Positions 1 to 3,990 are shown, counted from the stretch's first letter. The stretch is DNA of 5,183 bases from Spirochaetia bacterium (GCA_031289575.1 JAITPE010000218.1:1-5183); one strand, 5' to 3'. The notes: a model not told the origin generated them from the sequence alone. Made by a program: numbers and translations.

Positions 1-49
1 GAAGGCTCTTTATGTCTTTTTTTACAGCTCTGCGTATAGCATTACCCAT
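1..49 (-). CDS. N-terminal fragment of a minus-strand gene, possibly a GNAT-type acetyltransferase
   Basis: Reading leftwards from ATG at 49-47, the visible protein is MGNAIRRAVKKDIKSL, after which the gene leaves the window. A GGAG Shine-Dalgarno (CTCC at 56-59 on the plus strand) sits six bases before the ATG, which is ideal spacing. A consensus-like promoter lies just upstream, so this is very likely a real start. The pattern 'IRRAvkkDI' resembles the first beta strand of GNAT N-acetyltransferases, which commonly begin 'IRxAxxxD'. Sixteen residues are too few to assign a family, and the GNAT idea is inference only. The gene points away from everything else in the window and is probably the native left neighbour of the accessory block. 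Confidence 0.5.
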   Translation of the reverse strand, partial: MGNAIRRAVKKDIKSL

Positions 50-65
50 ATGACACTCCGGACTA

Positions 66-95
66 ATATTAATAAAAAAAAGGCATTTTTGTCAA
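66..95 (-). promoter_or_regulatory. Sigma70-type promoter for the left-edge minus-strand gene
   Basis: On the minus strand TTGACA (95-90) is a perfect -35 hexamer. An 18-base spacer containing a T tract leads to TAATAT (71-66, four of six consensus bases). Transcription would start around position 60, shortly before the GGAG/ATG of the partial gene, so the leader would be very short. The region upstream (96-125) is AT-rich. Confidence 0.45.
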
Positions 96-149
96 TAAAT
101 ATATGTTATATGTTTACATGGGAGGAAGCAGGGGAGATGTCTGAATCAT

Positions 150-167
150 GAAGTTCTATAGAGCTTC
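150..167. repeat. 18-bp near-perfect palindrome at the end of the Abi_2 stump
   Basis: GAAGTTCTATAGAGCTTC can pair with itself over nine positions with a single G-T wobble. It overlaps the last codons and stop codon of the Abi_2 remnant. No T tract follows on either strand that would make it a good intrinsic terminator. It lies a little downstream of where Abi_2 similarity ends (about 186), so it may belong to the sequence that replaced the rest of the gene. Its function is unknown. Confidence 0.35.
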
Positions 168-248
168 TTTCCAGTTATGCGGACAACCTCGTGAGTGGAG
201 TTTTTCAACCTGTTCGTCATAGGTTAGGAATGGCTTAATCTGGCTCAT
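156..248 (-). pseudogene. Truncated Abi_2 (AbiD/AbiF-type) abortive-infection gene, N-terminal stump
   Basis: From ATG at 248-246 the frame reads MSQI, then KPFLTYDEQVEKLHSRG, then CPHNWKEAL and a TAG at 158-156. The segment 'KPFLTYDEQVEKLxSRG' is the characteristic N-terminus of Abi_2 (Pfam PF07751) proteins, usually about 300 residues long and starting 'KPFLTYeeQIelLksRG'. Only about 17-21 residues match. After Gly21 (about position 186) the expected continuation with its YYRLSGY-like motif is absent in all minus frames down to about 100, so the gene is a relic cut by deletion or recombination. The frame stays open upstream for 34 more codons, but I chose the ATG at 248 because the family starts there. 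A G-rich stretch (264-259) lies ten bases upstream but is better explained as part of a terminator hairpin. Abi_2 proteins act in phage-triggered abortive infection. The family call rests on memory of the motif. Confidence 0.55.
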
Positions 249-293
249 AAAAAAACGTCCCCCCTGGGACACACTGCTATGAGGTGCGGGGGG
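249..293 (-). terminator. Intrinsic terminator-like hairpin with T7 tract, minus strand
   Basis: On the minus strand a six-pair all-GC stem (293-288 with 264-259), or the nested five-pair stem GTCCC/GGGAC (270-266 with 261-257), is followed by T7 at 255-249. The Abi_2 ATG begins at 248, the very next base, so readthrough at this site would decide how much Abi protein is made relative to the small RNA. The reverse orientation has an A tract before the stem but no T tract after it, so the signal is one-directional. Confidence 0.5.
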
Positions 294-301
294 TCCTGTT
301 A
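249..301 (-). ncRNA. Candidate short ncRNA immediately upstream of the Abi_2 relic
   Basis: A promoter-like pair (335-308) would start a minus-strand transcript near 301. The roughly 50-nt RNA would contain CCCCCC (293-288), a 23-nt loop, GGGGGG (264-259), the short linker ACG, and seven U residues (255-249) that abut the Abi start codon. Inside the loop GUCCC (270-266) can alternatively pair with GGGAC (261-257), so two hairpins compete for the same G run. Either would act as an intrinsic terminator. A conserved structured RNA motif upstream of abiF-type genes has been described in comparative genomics, with promoter, RNA, terminator and abi gene in this order. That link is from memory and I cannot align this RNA to the consensus. 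Expression and function are inference. Confidence 0.4.
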
Positions 302-307
302 TATCTA

Positions 308-335
308 TATTTATATCAAAGACATAAAATGTCAA
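308..335 (-). promoter_or_regulatory. Promoter-like sequence for the Abi-associated RNA
   Basis: Minus-strand TTGACA (335-330) is a perfect -35 hexamer. A 16-base spacer gives TAAATA at 313-308 as the best-placed -10 element, within the A/T run 300-316 that offers alternatives such as TATAAA (315-310). The extended sequence GCTTGACA also occurs on the plus strand at 444-451, so the two promoter-like sites are divergent and about 110 bp apart. Confidence 0.4.
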
Positions 336-389
336 GCAATCCTTTGCCATTCCTCAAAAAATTACAAAAACAAAAAAATCTCTCAATAA

Positions 390-407
390 CGTTTCGTGTG
401 GTGAGTC
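390..407 (+). repeat. 18-bp direct repeat, left copy
   Basis: CGTTTCGTGTGGTGAGTC is identical to 1647-1664, same orientation, 1257 bp apart. An exact 18-mer is not expected by chance in 5 kb. Flanks differ beyond the 18 bases. The two copies bracket the segment with the small ORF, terminator, structured leader and lipoprotein gene, and each lies shortly before a TTGACA hexamer (446 and 1679). It could be a dispersed repeat or a recombination or insertion footprint. No transposase or integrase is present. Confidence 0.6.
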
Positions 408-445
408 CTCAGACATCAAAAAATCCGCTTCGCTCCTTTTTTTGC

Positions 446-474
446 TTGACACTTTCCTGTTCATAATACTTATT
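446..474 (+). promoter_or_regulatory. Possible promoter upstream of the 508-696 small ORF
   Basis: TTGACA at 446-451 is a perfect -35 hexamer. Downstream A/T-rich hexamers are poorly spaced: TAATAC (464-469) is only 12 bases away, and the 17-base position gives CTTATT. It is followed by an inverted repeat and a strong Shine-Dalgarno, so the order promoter, operator-like repeat, RBS and ORF is coherent, but the -10 is weak. A T7 tract preceded by GCTTCGC (427-433) lies just before it and may end minor upstream transcripts. Confidence 0.25.
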
Positions 475-479
475 GAGCT

Positions 480-496
480 AACGCATTAATTGCGTT
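480..496. promoter_or_regulatory. 6-bp inverted repeat, operator-like
   Basis: AACGCA (480-485) and TGCGTT (491-496) are perfect inverted copies separated by TTAAT. The element lies between the possible promoter and the GAGGAG Shine-Dalgarno of the small ORF, where a repressor site or a leader hairpin would be placed. No regulator gene for it is visible. Confidence 0.3.
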
Positions 497-507
497 GAGG
501 AGAAACT

Positions 508-696
508 GTGAGACTGGTTGCTTTAACAACGAATGAACATTTGCCGTTGCAAAAACTCAATACTGTTGCCGGCATAACCTTTGCCGTTGACTCTGCCTTT
601 GCCGTTTCCTGTAAATCTTCTAATCATGCAAATCCTGATTCAGACAATGCCTCACCCCTTTGCAAACATAAATCCTCTGTCTGTGCTCCACTATAG
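508..696 (+). CDS. Possible 62-aa hypothetical protein, GTG start
   Basis: A GTG at 508 is preceded by GAGGAG (497-502) with a five-base gap, one of the best ribosome binding sites in the window. The ORF ends at TAG 694-696. The predicted product has a mildly hydrophobic stretch around residues 18-33 ('NTVAGITFAVDSAFAV'), three cysteines, and a Ser/Asn/His-rich second half. I recognise no family. The nonamer TTTGCCGTT occurs three times (540, 580, 598), not all in one frame, so the repeats are not protein-level repeats. The ORF stops ten bases before a (GACA)5 tract and about 110 bases before a strong terminator. It may be a small real gene, or a spurious ORF in intergenic DNA behind a good RBS. 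If it is not real, 336-961 is entirely non-coding. Confidence 0.27.
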   Translation: MRLVALTTNEHLPLQKLNTVAGITFAVDSAFAVSCKSSNHANPDSDNASPLCKHKSSVCAPL

Positions 697-705
697 AGTC
701 GTCGC

Positions 706-725
706 GACAGACAGACAGACAGACA
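706..725 (+). repeat. (GACA)5 tetranucleotide microsatellite
   Basis: Five perfect copies of GACA, followed by a further G. Such tracts change copy number by slipped-strand mispairing and in many pathogens cause phase variation when placed in a coding sequence or promoter. Here it lies between the small ORF and the terminator at 806-847, with no clear gene across it. The 13-mer GCGACAGACAGAC at its left end recurs at 1576-1588, inside a hairpin. Confidence 0.75.
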
Positions 726-805
726 GTTCTCTCCGCCTATTAACCAATAGAAACCCTTATTTTAAAAAACCGCAAAATCGTTTTAGTCTTTTTCATTCTA
801 TAGGC

Positions 806-847
806 AAAAAAGCCGGAATATTCCTCTATGGGAACCCCGGCTTTTTT
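806..847 (+). terminator. Strong intrinsic terminator, potentially bidirectional
   Basis: AAAAAAGCCGG (806-816) and CCGGCTTTTTT (837-847) are perfect 11-bp inverted copies, and inside the loop TTCC (821-824) pairs with GGAA (831-834). The A6 and T6 arms mean it can work on both strands. It ends plus-strand transcripts coming from the 446-696 region, and separates them from the lipoprotein transcription unit that begins at about 858. Confidence 0.75.
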
Positions 848-857
848 ATATATTTTT

Positions 858-960
858 CGGTGTTAGCGAAGCTAAACACCGGATTCCACCCCGTAGGGGC
901 GGGTAAATCACTACCGTGATTACCCGCCTACGGCGGCGTAACACGGACAAAGGAATGTCC
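858..960 (+). promoter_or_regulatory. Highly structured leader upstream of the lipoprotein gene
   Basis: Between the terminator and the start codon are nested inverted repeats. One is CGGTGTTAGC-GAA-GCTAAACACCG (858-881, one bulge). A second is a long hairpin of 891-910 with 917-933 (17 paired positions with small bulges, loop CTACCG). A third is GGACA (945-949) with TGTCC (956-960), whose loop AAGGAA holds the Shine-Dalgarno. Alternative pairings also exist: GTGTTA (860-865) with TAACAC (939-944), ATTCC (883-887) with GGAAT (952-956), which would mask the Shine-Dalgarno, and CCCC (889-892) with GGGG (896-899). Mutually exclusive pairings that reach the RBS suggest translational control. The element could instead be a dispersed palindromic repeat. 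I match it to no known riboswitch. No clear promoter is visible between 848 and 858. Confidence 0.5.
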
Positions 961-961
961 C

Positions 962-1519
962 ATGAAAAAAAATAAAAACATAAAACAGAAAAGCATCAAG
1001 CAAAAGGCCCGGAAAATGGTCCTAAGCCCAATGCTGGCGACGGCTATGGCTTTCGCCCCGGCCGCGACAACATTGTCGTGCTTTGACGATAACAACCCGA
1101 CCGGCACAACGCAAGAGCAGGAGGTCACAAAAACCGCTGTCCTGAACCTGGACGGAATCGATATCACGGTTGAATACAAAGCCCTGCCCTCTGACGCAGA
1201 CCCAGCTTACTTGGCGTTGATACAGGACAACTTGGATTATATAACTAACAGTACTAGCGGCTCATATGTCGTTTTGAAAAATGATATGCATGCAGGATCA
1301 TACAATTATAAAATCATCGTGGAATATGACAACATTGACGGTTTCAAAGGTCAACCGCTCAGCGGCACTGTGACAGTCAGCGAGGATTATCTTTCCAATC
1401 CTTTGAACGTCAGCTTTGCCGCCAATCTGCGCACTACGTTCACCACATCGCTAACGTTGCTGCGCTCGAAACAGCTGCAGCTTGCCGCTGCAATCAAGAC
1501 CGCCCGCCAGCGTTCTTAG
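962..1519 (+). CDS. Putative secreted lipoprotein of unknown function, 185 aa
   Basis: The ATG at 962 follows the AAGGA of 950-954 by seven bases. The first 18 residues are strongly basic (nine lysines and one arginine), then comes a hydrophobic stretch (about residues 19-38, MVLSPMLATAMAFAPAATTL) and TLSC with Cys40. This fits a signal peptide with a relaxed lipobox of the spirochaete type. Residues 41-54 are an Asp/Asn/Thr/Gly-rich linker. The body (about 55-152) has alternating hydrophobic residues and reads as beta-rich, for example 'AVLNLDGIDITVEY' and 'SYNYKIIVEYDNIDGF'. The last 30 residues change character ('LRTTFTTSLTLLRSKQLQ...TARQRS', basic, few acidic residues), so the C-terminus may have been replaced by a frameshift or recombination. 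I recognise no family. It would be anchored to a membrane facing the periplasm or the surface. The unusually long positive N-region is odd. Confidence 0.6.
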   Translation: MKKNKNIKQKSIKQKARKMVLSPMLATAMAFAPAATTLSCFDDNNPTGTTQEQEVTKTAVLNLDGIDITVEYKALPSDADPAYLALIQDNLDYITNSTSGSYVVLKNDMHAGSYNYKIIVEYDNIDGFKGQPLSGTVTVSEDYLSNPLNVSFAANLRTTFTTSLTLLRSKQLQLAAAIKTARQRS

Positions 1520-1555
1520 AGGGAAGGGGGAAGTCGCGTCTCCTCGTCATTGGTA

Positions 1556-1591
1556 GCCGTCTCGGCTGTTGCGAAGCGACAGACAGACGGC
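1556..1591 (+). terminator. GC-rich stem-loop downstream of the lipoprotein gene
   Basis: GCCGTCT (1556-1562) pairs with AGACGGC (1585-1591). After a small internal loop, CTGTTGC (1566-1572) pairs with GCGACAG (1576-1582) with one G-T wobble, around a GAA loop. It lies 37 bases after the stop codon, where a terminator or RNA-stabilising hairpin is expected, but no T tract follows, so it is not a classical intrinsic terminator. The apex GCGAAGC is the same as in the leader hairpin at 866-872. Confidence 0.4.
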
Positions 1592-1611
1592 GCTCTGACC
1601 ATGGGCAGTTG

Positions 1612-1647
1612 AATCTTGAATTCAGCCACTGCAATCTTGAATTCAGC
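1612..1647 (+). repeat. Two copies of a 15-mer with 21-bp period
   Basis: AATCTTGAATTCAGC occurs at 1612-1626 and 1633-1647, each containing the palindrome TGAATTCA. A period of 21 bp is two helical turns, so a protein could meet both copies on the same DNA face. The second copy runs directly into the 18-bp direct repeat at 1647. The site lies just upstream of the toxin-antitoxin promoter and might be an operator or simply the edge of a repeat element. Confidence 0.5.
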
Positions 1648-1664
1648 GTTTCGTGTGGTGAGTC
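1647..1664 (+). repeat. 18-bp direct repeat, right copy
   Basis: This is identical to 390-407. Base composition drops sharply within about 20 bases to the right, so this copy coincides with the left boundary of the AT-rich toxin-antitoxin block. It shares its first base with the second 15-mer of the preceding tandem repeat. Confidence 0.6.
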
Positions 1665-1678
1665 AACGCATTTACTGA

Positions 1679-1707
1679 TTGACAAATAAATTACCTTATT
1701 TTATGGA
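1679..1707 (+). promoter_or_regulatory. Promoter of the Panacea toxin-antitoxin operon
   Basis: TTGACA (1679-1684) is a perfect -35, and a 17-base spacer leads to TATGGA (1702-1707) as -10; GATAAT (1706-1711) is a better hexamer but is 21 bases away. Transcription would begin near 1714, just before the AGGAGG Shine-Dalgarno. Upstream start codons for the first gene (TTG 1679, ATG 1703) therefore fall within the promoter and are unlikely to be used. Confidence 0.5.
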
Positions 1708-1729
1708 TAATCAGGGTAGGAGGAATGTT

Positions 1730-2170
1730 ATGCTTACCGTATTTAACGTAGCCGATTATTTTTTAAGTTTGGTAGATACCGACAGCGGAGACAATATAAC
1801 CAATTTAAAACTTCAAAAGTTGGTTTATTACGCGCAAGGGTTTCATCTCGCCATGTACAACAAACCGCTTTTTGCAGAAGAAATACAGGCATGGGAGCAT
1901 GGCCCTGTAGTGCCGGTGCTTTATCAAAAATATAAAAAATACGGATCTGGAGCTATACCTGTGCCTACCGGCATAGATTTTGACATATATTCCGAAGAAC
2001 AAAAAGAATTATTCAATGAAGTTTACAATGTATACGGCCAATATTCAGCCTGGAGACTCCGCGATTTTACGCATGAAGAACCGCCGTGGCGAAATACCAA
2101 CAAGAAAGATGTAATAACACATGGAAAGCTTAAGAAATATTTTGATACTCAACTTGTAGATGACGAATAA
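1730..2170 (+). CDS. Panacea-domain (DUF4065, SocA/GepA-like) antitoxin, 146 aa
   Basis: The ATG at 1730 has AGGAGG (1718-1723) six bases upstream, which settles the start over the TTG at 1679 and the ATG at 1703. Family hallmarks are in order: 'VADYFL' (residues 7-12), 'ITNLKLQKLVYYAQGFHLA' (23-41), 'AWEHGPVVPVLYQKYKKYG' (54-72), and the C-terminal 'RDFTHEEPPW'. This is a whole single-domain Panacea protein at the usual length of about 150 residues. Panacea proteins are known as adaptable antitoxins that neutralise unrelated toxins by direct binding; Caulobacter SocA instead acts as a ClpXP adaptor for the SocB toxin. The gene is first in a two-gene operon and overlaps the next by 11 bases, the usual layout for such a pair. 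Autoregulation is not evident: there is no DNA-binding domain in this protein. The family assignment is firm; the antitoxin role follows from family and context. Confidence 0.9.
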   Translation: MLTVFNVADYFLSLVDTDSGDNITNLKLQKLVYYAQGFHLAMYNKPLFAEEIQAWEHGPVVPVLYQKYKKYGSGAIPVPTGIDFDIYSEEQKELFNEVYNVYGQYSAWRLRDFTHEEPPWRNTNKKDVITHGKLKKYFDTQLVDDE

Positions 2171-2588
2171 AAAGAAATTCAGAAAACCTTCACAGAGGAA
2201 AGGTAAAAACGTAAAAGACAGGGTAACAGAGGTAAATACAACCTCAATAGAATATCCTGTTTTCGGCTTTAAATATATAAACAAAGAATTACATCCTGAT
2301 AAAATTGACCCTGAAAATCAAAAAGCCCTTCTTAATCAGTTATGTAAACTTAGTGAATTAACATGGAATCAGATTATATCTGCGCCGCGGCACGGTTTAG
2401 GGACGGAAGATGTAAGGCAAGAGGATTTAAATTTTTCTCTACCGGCACACATCGCAAATGATGTAAGGATAATAGCTTTAAGATACAGCGGCAAGCTGGC
2501 TATGGTAGGCTATAGAAGCAACGGAAATGTTTTTCATATTCTCGGGGTAGATATGGATTTTAACCGTTCCTGTTACAAACATGATTAA
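2160..2588 (+). CDS. Probable toxin partner of the Panacea antitoxin, 142 aa
   Basis: The ATG at 2160 overlaps the end of the antitoxin gene by 11 bases in another frame and has no Shine-Dalgarno of its own, so translation is probably coupled to the first gene. The N-terminus is very basic (ten Lys/Arg in the first 21 residues), a likely disordered nucleic-acid-binding tail. The core runs from 'YPVFGFKYIN' through a helical part with 'LLNQLCKLSELTWNQI' and 'APRHGLG'. The C-terminal part 'IIALRYSGKLAMVGYRSNGN' followed by VFHILGVDMDFN..YKH resembles the closing beta strands and terminal basic/His residues of RelE/ParE-like or HicA-like small toxins. I recall similar uncharacterised proteins beside Panacea genes but cannot name the family. 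Ribosome- or RNA-directed toxicity would be a guess. Its intact frame and conserved context argue that it is real and functional. Confidence 0.85.
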   Translation: MTNKKKFRKPSQRKGKNVKDRVTEVNTTSIEYPVFGFKYINKELHPDKIDPENQKALLNQLCKLSELTWNQIISAPRHGLGTEDVRQEDLNFSLPAHIANDVRIIALRYSGKLAMVGYRSNGNVFHILGVDMDFNRSCYKHD

Positions 2589-2635
2589 CGGGACTATCTT
2601 TCAAACACATCACCAATATACGCGCTATGAACTAG

Positions 2636-2697
2636 GGTAAAATTACCATTATGTACATAGATTTTGTACATAAATTAATTCCAAAATTTAATGGAAT
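2636..2697. promoter_or_regulatory. Cluster of three inverted repeats with a possible promoter before the AlbA_2/ATPase relic
   Basis: Three consecutive inverted repeats fill the gap. GGTAA-AA-TTACC is at 2636-2647. TTATGTACA (2649-2657) pairs with TGTACATAA (2665-2673), nine perfect pairs with seven bases between. ATTCCA (2678-2683) pairs with TGGAAT (2692-2697). The middle one contains two TGTACA palindromes 13 bases apart and looks like an operator for a dimeric repressor. It overlaps a possible promoter, TTGTAC (2664-2669), 17 bases, TTTAAT (2687-2692, five of six). The third repeat covers the only GGA before the ATG at 2704. No binding protein is identifiable. Confidence 0.4.
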
Positions 2698-2703
2698 AAA
2701 ACT

Positions 2704-3904
2704 ATGAATTACAATATAGATTTAAAAGAACTTGCAACAAGAGAAAGCGAAAAAGTCGAATGGAAAGAAAACGGAGATGACAAAGATAACGCCTTTTGAT
2801 AAAAGAGCTAATCCCAATGTAGGAGAAGCGGATATAGATACCTTGCTTTTCAGGGATTGCATGAACGAAATGAAGTTGGTGCAACCGTCAAAACCATTAG
2901 AAGATTATTTTTCCGATACAGAACAAATAGCAGAATTTGTTCCTCCGCTTTTTGTCAAAAAGTCGATTGACGGCGAACTTTGTCTTCGCAACTTCGCTTT
3001 ATTCCTGTTTGGCAAAAAGGCGTCAATTACTCTCAATTCCCCTGATACCTATACTTCTGTATCCATCTATAATGGTATCGACAGGAGTGAACCGACGGCA
3101 GAAAGGCATACGTTCACCGGCTCGGTTATCGAACAGGCAAAAAGAGCTATTGAACTGTTGAATACACAGGCATATACTGCTTTTGATAAAACAAGCGACA
3201 AGCCCAATCAGGTTAAATATCCAACAAGAGCCTTGCAGGAAGCAGTAATTAATGCGGTGGTTCATCGGGATTATGAACTTCAAGAGCCAATTCGGATAAC
3301 TATTTTTTCCGACAGAATAGAAATCAACTCGCCGGGCAGCCTGCATTGGGGGATTGACAAAGAAAAATTCCTGGCAGGTAAGGCAAGCCCGAAATGGAGA
3401 AATCAAAGTTTTGCTTATCTGTTTAACAAACTCCAGCTTGCTCAATCGGAAGGACAGGGTATTTCAACCATTATCCGAATGATGAAAGAAGAAGGTTGTC
3501 CCGACCCTGTTTTCGAATTAGGTACAGAAAATGTAACCTGCATTTTACCTGCTCATCCCCGCCACAGGATAATTAGAGAGATTCAAGAGATTCAAGATAA
3601 AATAATACTGGGAAAATTAGACGATGCCAAAAGTCAGGCGTTGCAATTACTTGCTACTGACTTATATAATTTCAGGATATTAGACTTATATTGTGAAATT
3701 ATTGGCAAACAAAAAAGACCTCAGGAATTATTCGATTTCTTAAATGCAAAAAAAATTGACTGCGAGCTGGTAAATTCGAATACACTCTTAACAATGGTCG
3801 AAATTCTTAATATGGACAGAGATAATACTGATTATCAAAAGATGGCAGATGATATGCGATCAATCATTGTCCGGAAAAATAGAAGAAATTTTCCTCATAA
3901 TTAA
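2704..3904 (+). pseudogene. AlbA_2/HATPase ('RecG-like', COG2865-type) gene with out-of-frame internal deletion
   Basis: From ATG 2704 the frame reads MNYNIDLKEL, then ATRESEKVEWKENGDDKD, the classic start of AlbA_2 (PF04326, Schlafen-like) proteins, and meets TGA at 2797-2799. The downstream frame, shifted by one, carries the rest: 'ITPFDKRANP...ADIDTLLFRD', an N-box 'ALQEAVINAVVHRDYE' (3230-3277), 'DRIEINSPG' (3311-3337), 'RNQSFAYLFNKLQL' and 'SEGQGISTI' (near 3443), then a helical tail ending at TAA 3902-3904. In intact relatives roughly 120-150 residues separate these halves (from memory); here they are fused at about 2782-2787, where AAAGAT fits both sides, suggesting deletion at a microhomology. 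The AlbA_2 domain is thus essentially lost. An internal ATG at 2777, after GGAAAG, could still express a 375-aa ATPase-half protein. The C-terminus also looks shorter than in long relatives. Such proteins occur in defence islands. Confidence 0.8.
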
Positions 3905-3915
3905 TCTCGCAAGCA

Positions 3916-3935
3916 TTTTGCTATATATTGCAAAA
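3916..3935. promoter_or_regulatory. 6-bp inverted repeat in the xseA upstream region
   Basis: TTTTGC (3916-3921) and GCAAAA (3930-3935) flank TATATATT. The nonamer TTGCAAAAA occurs here (3928-3936) and again at 3957-3965. The 86-base gap before xseA is very AT-rich; TTGCAA (3928-3933), then 18 bases, then TGTATT (3952-3957) is a weak promoter possibility. No T tract follows the repeat, so it is not a convincing terminator for the upstream relic. Confidence 0.25.
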
Positions 3936-3990
3936 ACAAAACATAAAAAAATGTATTTGCAAAAATTTATGCCGCATATCTTAATCGGCC

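Noticed and set aside
472..502. Resemblance to the E. coli lac promoter region on the opposite strand (GAGCTAAC and CATTAATTGCGTTG)
   Set aside because: The match is short and gapped and does not continue into lac or vector sequence on either side, so contamination or a real CAP-type site is not supported; probably coincidence.
581..919. Open plus-strand frame through the GACA tract, terminator and leader (112 codons)
   Set aside because: It begins at a TTG without a Shine-Dalgarno, crosses a strong terminator and structured leader, and shows no recognisable protein pattern.
928..1179. Minus-strand open frame opposite the lipoprotein start
   Set aside because: It is antisense to a better-supported gene with signal peptide and RBS; the apparent hydrophobic, Phe-rich protein is the complement of the lysine-rich N-region.
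858..1519. Diversity-generating retroelement or retron explanation for the structured leader and adjacent gene
   Set aside because: No reverse transcriptase and no template/variable repeat pair are present in the window; hairpins alone do not support it.
3023..3445. 140-codon minus-strand frame inside the ATPase half
   Set aside because: It is the complement of a well-recognised coding sequence with N-box and glycine motifs and has no independent support.
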